From: an uncultured Alphaproteobacteria bacterium
GTDB lineage: Bacteria > Pseudomonadota > Alphaproteobacteria > SP197
Length of the DNA: 64,000 nucleotides
Reading direction: 5' to 3'
NCBI GenBank assembly: GCA_943787175.1
Contig: CALSLK010000006.1
Location: 410,095 to 474,094 of the forward strand
Both the position numbers and the translations under genes were made by a program. The notes under the pieces were generated by a model that did no database searches, had not been told where the DNA came from, and worked only from the letters and a program-made list of their open reading frames with translations. Of the stretch, positions 50,568-59,984 are shown one piece after another. Position 1 is the first letter of the stretch. Every line of letters starts with the position of its first letter.

Positions 50568-53500
50568 ATGACAGATGATGCAGCGCCGCCGCGAAGGCGC
50601 CCCTGGTTTGCCAAACGCCGCTTTCTCATATGTGGCTCCCTTCTGGTTGCACTTGCCGTGGCCATTGTGTTTGCCGGCGCGGCCATGCTGCGCGGCCCGG
50701 TCGAGGGCATTCTATCGTCTGCGCTAGATCGTGAGTTATCGATCAACGGCATCATGACGCTTGGCTGGTCGGGCGGGCCAACGCTGATTGCTGCTGATGT
50801 TACCATCGCCGGCAGTACCGGTGATGAACCGGCTGTGGAGGCAGGGCGCGTCGATGTCGGGCTGGCGTTCGACTCCCTGATGCAGGGCGAGATTGTTGTC
50901 ACCCACGCGCATTTTTCGGATGTGCTGATACGCCTTGAGCAATTGAACCGCGGTTCGCCCGGTGAGGATGCAGCCGCTGTGGTTGCTGAGCCTCCTTCCA
51001 TGCCGACGGCCGATGATCTGGCGATCGTTTCGGGCGACCTTGGTGTGACGCTGGAAAATGTCACGGTGGATTCAGGCACCGGTGATCAACTGGTGATTTC
51101 GCATCTCGAACTGACGTCGAATGCCCAGAATGGGCTTGCCGCACAGGGCAGCATGGAGCTTGGCGGACGTGCCTTTACCCTGACCCTGACCGGCGGTCTG
51201 CCCGGTGAACTGGCCAGCGGTCAGTCGTTCCCGATCGATCTTGTGATTACTGATGGCGAAACCAAAATCGAAGTCCATGGTGCTGTCGAGGATGCGCTGA
51301 CCGACCTCAATGCGGTTTTCACGCTGGACGGCCAGGGGCGTGACCTGGATGGTTTGCTCGCGGCTTTTGATGTTGAAACCGGGTTTGATGAAACCTTCGA
51401 CTTCCAGGCCAGCCTTTCGCTGGATGATGACCTTCTCACGGTCAGCGACTTTGCCGTTGATGCTGGAAATTTCATGGCTCAGGGCGATCTCGCCATCAAC
51501 CTTGCGGCACAGCCCATGGCGATTTCCGGGGACCTTGGTCTCAGCGTTCTTCCCGTTACGCGCAGTGGGGGTGAACCGGCAGAATCGGAGTCTGATTTCG
51601 ATCTGGGCTCGTTGCTCGATCAGCCCGTCCCTTATCATCTGCTGGAAACGCTTGATCTCGATCTAAGGATCACTCTGGGACATCACGATCTTGGCCCCTT
51701 TGCGATGGACGATATTGTGCTTCCCATTGTCCTGCAGGCCGGCCACCTGGCCATCACGCCGATTGAGGTCACGCTCGACGGTCAGGCGTTTGAAGCCCAT
51801 GTCGAAGTCGATCTGGAAGATGGTGCGGTGTCTGTTCGTGTTCTGGGTGATGACATGCCCCTCACCGATCTTCTCACCCGCCTGCGTCCCGACCTGGGTC
51901 TGCAGGGCGATGCCAGCGGCCTGGTTTTCAAAGCGGACGCATCAGGGGCTGACCTGCGCAGCCTGTTGTCTTCGCTCAAGCTTGACCTTTCCCTTGCTCA
52001 ACTTCATGTCGAGAACACCTATACCGACGGCACCATCGTTGTGCTGGACGTCGATACACTCCATGCCAATGCAGGTACGGGTGAAGGACTGCGGTTGACT
52101 GCCAACGGAAGTCTGGACGGTGAGACGGCGTCCATCTCCCTGGCTGGTGGGCGCCTTCGTGATCTCTTCGACAATGAGAACACCTGGCCCGTTGAACTTC
52201 ATATCGGCAACAGCGATCGCGGCATTGAACTCGCCGGAGTTCTCAAACGACCCGATGATCTCGAGGGCCTCCATTTGGAAGGCCTTGTGAATGCCAGTGA
52301 TGTTCAGCATCTTGCCGAATTGCTGGCCATCAACCTGCCGTTTCAGGGCGATGCCCAAGCCTACATTCATGTTTCCGATATCGAAGACGGCGTGCGCTTC
52401 GACTGGATCGATCTGGAAGTCGGCAACAGCTCGCTCAACGGAACGCTTGATGTCATCTATACCGACGACATCGTGGGCATCACGGGATCGCTCAAAGCAC
52501 CCAACCTGAAGATCGACACCGGAAAAGGCGAAGAGAACTTCGATGCGCCCCTGCTTGAGCAAGGTGACCTCAACGGCGTCTTCGCCGACATCGCGCTTGA
52601 TATCGACAGGATCAAGGCCGCCACGGTGCGCCTGCGTTTCATTGATGCACAGCTCAACATCAAGGACGGCGTTCTCTGGATCGATGATGCAGATGCCACG
52701 GTGTTTGAAACCGTTTCCAATGTTGAACTGCGCGTCGACGCCTTTTCCGACCCGCCCGTGCTCTCCTTCAAGGTTGCCACCGGCGATGTTGACCCCGCCA
52801 ATATCGGCAATGACCTGGGGCTCCAGGGTTTCATGACCGGCCACATCGGCAACATTGAAGTCTCAGCACGGGCCCAGGGGGTGACCTTGCGGGACTTTGC
52901 CGACGCAGCCGATGTCTCTCTGCTCATTGAGGACGGTGCGCTTTCGATCGGAGAAGGCGCAACCTCTCTGGAGTTCCTCTCCCTCAACCTCTCGGCAAAG
53001 CCCGGCCAACCGGCATCTGGTTCGGAATCCATTGTTCTGGCCGATATCCCGATCGATCTGGATCTTGAGTTCGTCACCCTGACGGACCTCTTCACCAAAC
53101 CATCGCCCTGGGTGCTGAACGCAAGCGGCGCATTGCTGGGACTCAACTTTGTCATCGCGCGCGAGATCACCCCCTCGCTGCAGGTCTATGCCTCGCCCGT
53201 CACCATGCGCATGGAATCCGACGACCTGCGCACTGCGCTGGCTGAGTTCGACATGGACCTGCCCAAGCCCTTGCCGCTGGTCACGCACGGCACGCTCCAG
53301 ATGCTGGATGACTGCGTCGCATTCGACCTTGAGGAAACACAGATTGCCAATACCGATGTCCAGGGCAAACTCGAGGTCTGGTTGGAAGGTGAGCGTCCCA
53401 GGGTTGAAGCTGATTTTGATTCCACGTTGTTCACGGTCGATGACTTCATGGAATCCGAACCGGTCAGCGAGATCACTGATTTCGACATCGTGACGTTCCT

Positions 53501-54302
53501 TGCCGACCCCCTGCCTTCCTGGACAATGCCGGATGTCGACTTGAAGATCAGACTGGATGCCGACACCATTAACTGGGACGGAACCGACCTGACAGAAGCC
53601 AGTTCGGAAATCACCACGTCAGACGGCGCCATTCATCTCGACAACCTCAGCGTCCGCGTCTTCGACGGCAAGGTGCTGGGCAGCCTGTCGGTTGAACCCG
53701 TGGGTGACGCGACCCACGCAATTGCCTCCCTGGATATTCGTGAAATCAATGCCGATAACGTTTTTCGCATGACCGGTATTGCCGAAGAGGCCGAGGGCCA
53801 ACTTGAATTGCTGCTCGAGGTTGACACATCAGGCACGTCGCCGGGAGGTCTGCTTGGCGCGCTCGACGGCACCATGCTGGTCAAACGTGGTGAAGGCTGG
53901 ATGAAATCAGGCGCCATCGAAATCCTGAACGAAGATCTCTTCAGCGCCCTGCTTGGCTCAACCGGTCGCATCCCGGTGCGCTGCACGGTGATTGATCTTG
54001 CCTTTGCGGTGGGCAAGGGCACGTTCGGTGAATCCTTCGTAGCGCTGGAAAATGTTGTTCTGGGTATTGTCGGTTCGCTTGACCTTGGCACCATGACGGT
54101 CAGTGCCGAAGTCATCCCCAAATCGCTCGACGGCACCTTCATGCGCCTGCTCACGCCGGTGCGCGTTGCCGGTAATCTCCTGGACCCCTCCATCGGGCCG
54201 CGTACCGGCGATCTTATCTCCGGCCTGGGTGCAGCCCTGTTCGGCGCGGGTCCCACCTATGACGGCGATATCGACGCCAAATGCGCTGCCGCAGCAGGAT
54301 AG
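50568..54302 (+). CDS. AsmA-family envelope protein, 1244 residues
   Basis: A single large protein with one N-terminal membrane anchor (RFLICGSLLVALAVAIVFAGAAMLRG, about 18-43) and a long, beta-rich periplasmic region. The start SALDRELSINGIMTLGWSGGPTLIAADVTIAGSTGDEP and the C-terminal AKSLDGTFMRLLTPVRVAGNLLDPSIGPRTGDLI segment fit the AsmA/TamB-like group, now seen as bridge-like lipid carriers between the membranes. In E. coli six such proteins share the task. Its acidic, low-lysine composition is normal here. The neighbour 5' is the TPR protein, divergent; 3' is the TMADH-like gene, convergent with a 24-base gap. Confidence 0.85.
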   Translation: MTDDAAPPRRRPWFAKRRFLICGSLLVALAVAIVFAGAAMLRGPVEGILSSALDRELSINGIMTLGWSGGPTLIAADVTIAGSTGDEPAVEAGRVDVGLAFDSLMQGEIVVTHAHFSDVLIRLEQLNRGSPGEDAAAVVAEPPSMPTADDLAIVSGDLGVTLENVTVDSGTGDQLVISHLELTSNAQNGLAAQGSMELGGRAFTLTLTGGLPGELASGQSFPIDLVITDGETKIEVHGAVEDALTDLNAVFTLDGQGRDLDGLLAAFDVETGFDETFDFQASLSLDDDLLTVSDFAVDAGNFMAQGDLAINLAAQPMAISGDLGLSVLPVTRSGGEPAESESDFDLGSLLDQPVPYHLLETLDLDLRITLGHHDLGPFAMDDIVLPIVLQAGHLAITPIEVTLDGQAFEAHVEVDLEDGAVSVRVLGDDMPLTDLLTRLRPDLGLQGDASGLVFKADASGADLRSLLSSLKLDLSLAQLHVENTYTDGTIVVLDVDTLHANAGTGEGLRLTANGSLDGETASISLAGGRLRDLFDNENTWPVELHIGNSDRGIELAGVLKRPDDLEGLHLEGLVNASDVQHLAELLAINLPFQGDAQAYIHVSDIEDGVRFDWIDLEVGNSSLNGTLDVIYTDDIVGITGSLKAPNLKIDTGKGEENFDAPLLEQGDLNGVFADIALDIDRIKAATVRLRFIDAQLNIKDGVLWIDDADATVFETVSNVELRVDAFSDPPVLSFKVATGDVDPANIGNDLGLQGFMTGHIGNIEVSARAQGVTLRDFADAADVSLLIEDGALSIGEGATSLEFLSLNLSAKPGQPASGSESIVLADIPIDLDLEFVTLTDLFTKPSPWVLNASGALLGLNFVIAREITPSLQVYASPVTMRMESDDLRTALAEFDMDLPKPLPLVTHGTLQMLDDCVAFDLEETQIANTDVQGKLEVWLEGERPRVEADFDSTLFTVDDFMESEPVSEITDFDIVTFLADPLPSWTMPDVDLKIRLDADTINWDGTDLTEASSEITTSDGAIHLDNLSVRVFDGKVLGSLSVEPVGDATHAIASLDIREINADNVFRMTGIAEEAEGQLELLLEVDTSGTSPGGLLGALDGTMLVKRGEGWMKSGAIEILNEDLFSALLGSTGRIPVRCTVIDLAFAVGKGTFGESFVALENVVLGIVGSLDLGTMTVSAEVIPKSLDGTFMRLLTPVRVAGNLLDPSIGPRTGDLISGLGAALFGAGPTYDGDIDAKCAAAAG

Positions 54303-54326
54303 TCAGATACGCAGCTTCTGATCCCT

Positions 54327-56405
54327 TCAAGCACTGTCTCTGCGCTCGATCTCCGGCATTTCCCGGCGGAACGGAACGGCGTCTTCGTCGATATCGGCTT
54401 CCAGATTGCGGGCATACTTGTGGCCGGAATAGACCGCTGCTGCGATGGTCCCCGGTGCATAGGCATCACCCAACAGACTCACCGTTTCCACGCCGGCATC
54501 CCGCCATGCTTCCTGGTTTGTCTTCAGTTCGAGATAGAGAGCATCATTGGGAAGTCGCGCCGTGACAGGAATGACGGTGTCACAGGCCAGCTCCTGCTGG
54601 CGCCCTGTGAAGACACATTCGGCTGTCACGGAACCGCTGTTCACCGCCACGATTGCGTGGTTGACCAGGAGCGTCTGGCTAGCCTGCGCCACCGCGCGGT
54701 GAATCCGGTGCTGGTCGAGTGCTGCCGTGGACCAGGAAGACACGATCCCGGCAGGCGTGACGAATGAGACCGTGTTGCCTTCGCCGGCAAGAAGCTCTGC
54801 CATGACGCTGGCCATGTAGTAATGGTCGTCGTCATAGATCAGGTAATGCTTGCCCCGGCGTTTGCCGGCCAGAATGTCGTCCGGCGTCAGGCACTGATCT
54901 GACAAGCCCGGCACCGCGTGCTGGTGATGGCGCGCCACGCCGTCCCTGCGCCAGGTTGAGCCCGTGGCGATCATGATGTGACGAAAGCCGAACTCCAGGG
55001 CCTCGGCGCAACCGATCGCGCTTTCAAGATAGGTTTCGACATTGGGCATGGTTGCGATCTGGTTGGTCCGGTAATCGGCGACCCGACCCCATGTTGCCAG
55101 GCCCGGCAGTCCGGCCTCATGGTGCACGCGTCCGCCCAGCTCGGCATCGCGTTCAGCCAGGGTGACGCGATAACCCCGTTCGCCCAGCAGGCGCGCGCAT
55201 TCAAGACCCGCAGGACCGCCACCCACGATCAGAACTGACGAATCAGAAACCTTCGGCGCGACGCGTTCGGGATGCCAGCCCTTGCGCCATTCCTCGCCCT
55301 GGGTCGGGTTCTGCGTGCAACGGATGGGAACCGCGATCTCGTCATGGGCAACACAGATGTTGCAGCCGATGCATTCACGGATGTCGTCGATGCGACCCTC
55401 TTCGATCTTCCTTGGCAGAAACGGGTCGGCGATGGAGGGACGGGCAGCCCCGATGAAATCGATCAGGCCCCGTTTGACCTGGGACACCATGGTGTCTGGC
55501 GAGGTGAAGCGGCCAACGCCCACGACGGGTTTGGTCGTGAGCTTCTTGATGTTGAGGATGTAAGGTTCCTCGGCCGCCTCGGGTGCAAACCGTGAGGTCT
55601 GGGAATCATTGGACCAGTCCGAAAGGGTGACGTCCCAGAGGTCGGGCAGTTCGGCCAGCATGCCGATGGCATCTTCGGCCTCGTGGAGTTCCAGCCCCTT
55701 GTCGCCAACCAGTTCATCCAGGCTGATGCGCACGGCAACACCGGCACGGCCCGCGACTTCGTCCAACGTGTCTTCCAGAATTTCGCGCAACAGGCGTACG
55801 CGGTTTTCCAGGCTGCCGCCGTACTCATCATGGCGATGATTCCAGCGCGGCGAGAGGAAATGAAACAGGACTGAAAGATTGTGCGCGGCATAGACATAGA
55901 TGATGTCGAAATCCGCTTTGAGCGCTCTGCGCACAGCCTGGCGATGCCAGCGGCGCAAACTGGCCAGATCGTCCTTGTCCATGGCGCGGCACTGCACCGG
56001 ATCGGGCCTGGATGTCTGAACCGGCAAATGGCTCGGGGCCAGCGGAATCTCGCGCGTGTACATGCTCGACATCGCATAGGAATTATAGGCCAGCTCGACC
56101 CCTGCCAGAGCGCCGTGCTCATGAACTCTGGCGGTCATCAGCTCCAGGGTCGGCAGGTCACGATCGTCCCACAACCGCATCTCAACCAGGGGGGAGCTGT
56201 CGGCGGAAGGATGGAACTCGCATTGTTCGGTGTTGACGACGGCCCACCCGCCTTCGGCCTTGATCCCCCGCATGGTTGCCATAGCAGAGGGGTGCAGGTG
56301 CCCTAGGCCATTGCAATGGGGCACCTGATAAAAGCGGTTGCGCGCTGTCTTGGGTCCGATGGCGACGGGCTCGAAAAGAACATCGTAGCGTGGATCTCGT
56401 GGCAT
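54327..56405 (-). CDS. Trimethylamine/dimethylamine dehydrogenase-like iron-sulfur flavoprotein
   Basis: A 692-residue enzyme close to TMADH in layout: an OYE-type TIM barrel (1-350), a 4Fe-4S site (DIRECIGCNICVAHDEIAVPIRCTQNP, about 335-360) and a C-terminal FAD/ADP fold (VLIVGGGPAGLECARLLGERGYRVTLAERDAELGGR). Cys31 in YQVPHCNGLG corresponds to the cysteine that carries 6-S-cysteinyl FMN. At the place of TMADH Tyr60 it has Gln (NTEQCE), as in dimethylamine dehydrogenase, suggesting a secondary amine or related N-methyl substrate. It is next to a divergently controlled LysR gene and a creatinase-like gene. Confidence 0.88.
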   Translation of the reverse strand: MPRDPRYDVLFEPVAIGPKTARNRFYQVPHCNGLGHLHPSAMATMRGIKAEGGWAVVNTEQCEFHPSADSSPLVEMRLWDDRDLPTLELMTARVHEHGALAGVELAYNSYAMSSMYTREIPLAPSHLPVQTSRPDPVQCRAMDKDDLASLRRWHRQAVRRALKADFDIIYVYAAHNLSVLFHFLSPRWNHRHDEYGGSLENRVRLLREILEDTLDEVAGRAGVAVRISLDELVGDKGLELHEAEDAIGMLAELPDLWDVTLSDWSNDSQTSRFAPEAAEEPYILNIKKLTTKPVVGVGRFTSPDTMVSQVKRGLIDFIGAARPSIADPFLPRKIEEGRIDDIRECIGCNICVAHDEIAVPIRCTQNPTQGEEWRKGWHPERVAPKVSDSSVLIVGGGPAGLECARLLGERGYRVTLAERDAELGGRVHHEAGLPGLATWGRVADYRTNQIATMPNVETYLESAIGCAEALEFGFRHIMIATGSTWRRDGVARHHQHAVPGLSDQCLTPDDILAGKRRGKHYLIYDDDHYYMASVMAELLAGEGNTVSFVTPAGIVSSWSTAALDQHRIHRAVAQASQTLLVNHAIVAVNSGSVTAECVFTGRQQELACDTVIPVTARLPNDALYLELKTNQEAWRDAGVETVSLLGDAYAPGTIAAAVYSGHKYARNLEADIDEDAVPFRREMPEIERRDSA

Positions 56406-56535
56406 GGTTTCTGAGCCCGGAATGGAACGTTAAAGTGGGAATCAGTGGCCATCGTGGCCATCGCACAGCACGCGATGCAATGTCGAAATCTAAGGTTTCA
56501 CTTTGATCATGATCAAAGCATGAAGATGGCGCTGA

Positions 56536-57453
56536 TCACGGCGCGTTTTCCCCGGTGCCATCACAGATTCCATGAACGATCCCGACAAAACGCTCCATGG
56601 CGGTCGACTCCCGGCTGGCGCGTTTGGTCATCAGGTGGTGTTGGGAATCATAGCCCATGTCCGCTCTTGTGATCTCTGACAGTTCACCGCTCTCGACCCA
56701 TGGCCGGGCAAAATGCGTCGGCAGATAGCCGATGTAACCGCCAGAGAGCAGCAGGGTCAGCATGGCTTCCATGGTCACGACCGATGCAGCCTCACGCACG
56801 ACCTTCAGCCGGGCGTTGTCAAAGTCGGCATGATACATCCGGATGACGGCAGGATAGGTCGACAGGTCGGCGCGGGCCATGATTCTGCGCTGCGCATTGA
56901 ACAGCGCATGCCCCTTGCCGCAATAGAGTTCGTGGCGTTCACGGAACAGCGGTGCGAAGGCAAGGCCGGTGATCTCGCGCACGAACGGGCCAATAGCGGC
57001 ATGGAGCACACCTTCAACCACGTCGTGTTCCAGGCTCTGGCGTGATGCGACGCGCAATTCAATCTGCACGTCGTTGTCGCTCTGGTTGAAGTGCCGCACG
57101 GCCTGGGCGACCGGAAACCGCGGGTGTGTCACCAGCCCGTCGACCATGCCGATGGCCAGGCGCCCGGCAATCAGGCTTTTGGCGCCAGCCAGAACACCGG
57201 CATAGTCATCCAGGGTTTTCAGGAGTTGCCGCGTTTCCTGATAGACGACCTGGCCACGTTCGGTGAGGCGGAAGCCGCTGCGTCCGCGCGAACAGAGCCG
57301 GATGCCGATGCGCTTTTCCAGGTTCGACATGTGGATGCTGATGGTCGAAGTCGAAATGTTGAGCTGTGATTCAGCAGCAGAAAAACCGCCCGCTTCGGTG
57401 ACGGCAACAAAGATGCGCAGCATGCGCAGATCAAGATCGGAAACACGGTTCAT
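56536..57453 (-). CDS. LysR-type transcriptional regulator
   Basis: A 305-residue regulator: HTH in residues 5-64 (LDLRMLRIFVAVTEAGGFSAAESQLNISTSTISIHMSNLEKRIGIRL) and an effector-binding domain from about 90 (SLIAGRLAIGMVDGLVTHPRFPVAQAVRHF). It is divergent from the M24 gene across a 132-base spacer that contains an inverted repeat and probably both promoters. It likely controls the M24 gene, the TMADH-like gene, or both. Confidence 0.92.
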   Translation of the reverse strand: MNRVSDLDLRMLRIFVAVTEAGGFSAAESQLNISTSTISIHMSNLEKRIGIRLCSRGRSGFRLTERGQVVYQETRQLLKTLDDYAGVLAGAKSLIAGRLAIGMVDGLVTHPRFPVAQAVRHFNQSDNDVQIELRVASRQSLEHDVVEGVLHAAIGPFVREITGLAFAPLFRERHELYCGKGHALFNAQRRIMARADLSTYPAVIRMYHADFDNARLKVVREAASVVTMEAMLTLLLSGGYIGYLPTHFARPWVESGELSEITRADMGYDSQHHLMTKRASRESTAMERFVGIVHGICDGTGENAP

Positions 57454-57490
57454 GGCAGCTGCTTCTCCGGCGCAAAGGCGCGATCAATCA

Positions 57491-57538
57491 TTTGAATAAT
57501 CTAAAGGTCAGCTTGGATGATTACTAAACGTATTCAAA
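57491..57538. promoter_or_regulatory. Inverted repeat in the LysR/M24 spacer
   Basis: TTTGAATA (57491-57498) and its perfect inverse TATTCAAA (57531-57538) lie 40 bases apart, in the 132-base divergent spacer. Two such half-sites, four helical turns apart, could hold a LysR tetramer. Confidence 0.4.
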
Positions 57539-57585
57539 GCATGCACACCTGACGATCGGGCAACAGTCACAGGTTTGCAGAGGAA

Positions 57586-58860
57586 ATGGCCATGGCCCTG
57601 GATCAGGATCGCGAAGTCTTCGACGTTGCCGCCCATACCGAGCACGTCACCTTTCAGAAAACGACGCGCCGGACCGAGAACGGTTATGACCTGCCGATGA
57701 TCGTGCACGACCGGCTTGCCTATTCGCCCGAGGAATACGTGCGCCGTTACGACAACATCCAGCGCTCCATGGCGGAGCGCGAGCTTGATGTCCTGCTGGT
57801 GCGCGGCCCTGAAAACATCAGCTATTTCAGCGGTTATGAATCACCCGGCTATTACAAGTATCATTGCGTCATCGTGCCAAAAGACGGTGAGCCGGTCTTT
57901 CTGGTGCGCGATTTCGAATGGATCAATTCGCCGGAATTCGCCTGGAGCACGCGCATTGCCAAGGTCTATGACTGGGACCATCCCCCCAGCGTGACGGCCA
58001 ATGTTCTGGCGCAACTGGGCTTTGCCTCGGGCAGCCGTGTGGGCGTCGAAAAACAGGCGTTCTTCTATACCGTGGATGAACACGAGACCCTGGTCGAGCA
58101 GCTTCCGGACAACACCTATCACGATGCCACACAGATTCTGTGGGACACCCGAATGATCAAGTCTGACGAGGAAATCGCGGTCATGCGCGAGTCCGCGGCG
58201 CTCGTCGACATGGCCATGCAGGCAGGTTGGGACGCGACCCGGCCCGGCGCCAGTGCTGACGAGATCAACGGCGTGGTCAACAAGGTCCTGTTCGAAAACG
58301 GCGGCGAATACATGGGCCTGCCACCCTTCGTGCTGGCTGGTGAGCGCAGCTGCCTGCCGCACCAGACCGGTGGCGCCAATCGTCTGGCCGAGAACGACCT
58401 CATGTATTTCGAGATTTCAGCATCGAAACACCGCTACACCGCAGCCCTCATGCGCACGATCTTTGTCGGCCAGCCCAAAGACGAATGGGTCCGTGCTGCC
58501 GAAGCTTGTATTGGTGCTGTCGAAGCCGCCCTTGAAACCATCAAACCCGGAGCCACCCCGCATGAGGCCGATACCGCCGCGCGCGCGGTCACCCAGAAGG
58601 CGGGGTTCGGCGACTATCACCGCAACCGCCTTGGTTACTCCATCGGTGTGAGTTATCCGCCCGATTGGGGCGAAGGCGAGCTCATCTCCCTGCGTCAGGA
58701 CGAACACCGGCCCCTTCGCGCCGGCATGACGTTCCACATGCCGCCGCTTTGCCTGAAATACCGCGAGTTCGGCATCGGCTTTTCGGAGTCCATCGTCGTC
58801 ACACAGACAGGCTGTGAACGCTTCTCGAACCTTCCGCGTGAGGTCATCATCAAGGCGTGA
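57586..58860 (+). CDS. M24-fold hydrolase, ectoine hydrolase/creatinase-like
   Basis: A 424-residue pita-bread-fold protein. N-terminal creatinase domain: DVLLVRGPENISYFSGYESPGYYKYHCVIVP. In the C-terminal domain the metal-peptidase Asp/Asp/His pattern is not kept: the segments read LMYFEISASKHRYTAALMRTIFVG and LGYSIGVSYPPDWGEGE, and GMTFHMPP replaces the Glu ligand, with only a late Glu (GFSESIVV). This is the pattern of creatinase and DoeA/EutD ectoine hydrolases, not of Xaa-Pro peptidases. It may open a cyclic or N-methylated compound. The reading from ATG 57586 includes a 43-residue extension with a GAGGAA site upstream. Confidence 0.85.
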   Translation: MAMALDQDREVFDVAAHTEHVTFQKTTRRTENGYDLPMIVHDRLAYSPEEYVRRYDNIQRSMAERELDVLLVRGPENISYFSGYESPGYYKYHCVIVPKDGEPVFLVRDFEWINSPEFAWSTRIAKVYDWDHPPSVTANVLAQLGFASGSRVGVEKQAFFYTVDEHETLVEQLPDNTYHDATQILWDTRMIKSDEEIAVMRESAALVDMAMQAGWDATRPGASADEINGVVNKVLFENGGEYMGLPPFVLAGERSCLPHQTGGANRLAENDLMYFEISASKHRYTAALMRTIFVGQPKDEWVRAAEACIGAVEAALETIKPGATPHEADTAARAVTQKAGFGDYHRNRLGYSIGVSYPPDWGEGELISLRQDEHRPLRAGMTFHMPPLCLKYREFGIGFSESIVVTQTGCERFSNLPREVIIKA

Positions 58861-59024
58861 AGGTCGGCCTTGATGCTGCCCGCTTCGAAGCTTTCAACCA
58901 GACCCAGGCCACCTGTTTCCCCAAACATCTAACCCGCCCCGTCGAGATGAATTTCGTGCTGTCCCTGCGCTTCACCCTCAGCATTCAACAATCCTATGCA
59001 GGCCTTGGAATCGGCTCCCACTGA
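58857..59024 (+). other. Small open frame (55 codons) next to the M24 gene
   Basis: GTG 58857 overlaps the M24 stop (GTGA). MKVGLDAARFEAFNQTQATCF and the following 35 residues have normal codon use for this genome but I do not recognise them. It could be a small coupled gene or the remains of a longer one cut by the IS at 59108. The rest of the stretch up to the IS shows nothing else. Confidence 0.3.
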
Positions 59025-59103
59025 GCAGAGCCTCATACCGCGCGACGTACATGGCTAACTGCTGCCTTGTTTAGTGCTCTGTTCATTGATATCGGCTAAA
59101 ATC

Positions 59104-59955
59104 CTAGGGCGTGTCGTCATTTAAGGGATTCTCAAAGCGTGTAAAGCGTGATTCATAGGGGACCTTCAATTGAGGAGGTTTGCGATGAGGCGCTATGGCT
59201 TGCGGGACGACCAGTTTAGCCGGATCGAGAATTTTCTGCCGGGTCGGCCGGGGAGCGTGGGCCGTGACAGCCAACTGGGCAACCGGGTTTTCGTGGAAGC
59301 GGTGATCTGGAAGTTCCGGTCGGGTGCGCCTTGGCGCGATCTTCCAGAACGTTTCGGCGATTGGAAGAACACCCATAGGCGGTTCAGCCGGTGGGCGCAA
59401 AGTGGGGTCTGGGAGAGGCTTTTCGAGGCCTTGGCGGATGATCCCGACAACGAATATGCGATGATCGACGCCACCATCGTGCGGGCCCATCAGCATAGCG
59501 CGGGAGCCCAAAAAAAGAAGGCCAAGACCAAGCCATAGGCCGTTCCAGAGGCGGCCTGACGACGAAAATCCATGTCATCGTCGATGCTCTGGGAAATCCG
59601 CTGGCACTCAGCCTGACCCCAGGACAGGCCCACGACATCACGCAGGCCGAAACGCTGGCCGCTCAAGTCACGCCCGCAGCGCTCCTCGCCGACAAGGCCT
59701 ACGACAGCGACACGTTCATCGACAGCTTGAAACGGCGCGCCATCAAGCCAGTCATCCCGCCCAAGGCCAACCGCAAGGTCAAACGCGACTGTGATTTCGC
59801 GCTCTACCGCGAGCGCAATCTCGTCGAACGATTCTTCAATACAATCAAACACTTCCGAGGTATCGCAACTCGCTACGAAAAAACCGCCCGAAACTACCTC
59901 GCCGGACTTCACTTGGTCTGCGCACTGGCTTGGCTTAAATGACGATACACCCTAG
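59104..59955 (+). mobile_element. IS5-family (IS427 group) insertion sequence with CTAG target duplication
   Basis: The element spans 59108-59951 (844 bp). Terminal inverted repeats GGCGTGTCGTCATTTAA and GGTGTATCGTCATTTAA differ at two of 17 positions. CTAG flanks it on both sides (59104-59107, 59952-59955), the usual IS427-group target. The single transposase occupies almost all of it. Both ends and the reading frame look complete, so it may still move. Confidence 0.9.
59185..59942 (+). CDS. IS5/IS427 transposase made by -1 programmed frameshift
   Basis: Frame A (59185-59538) encodes the N-terminal part, MRRYGLRDDQFSRIENFLPGRPGS to the run of Lys; frame B ends at 59942. They join at A-AAA-AAG (seven As at 59510-59516), the slippery heptamer used by this IS group. 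The joined product reads KKEGQDQAIGRSRGGLTTKIHVIV and carries the DDE triad: MIDATIVRAH (first Asp), LLADKAYDSD (second Asp) and YRERNLVERFFNTIKHFRGIATRYEK (Glu). GAGGAGG precedes ATG 59185. The stop lies inside the right repeat. Confidence 0.92.
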
Positions 59956-59984
59956 ATCGTAGGATCGATGAAAACTGCTCCACT

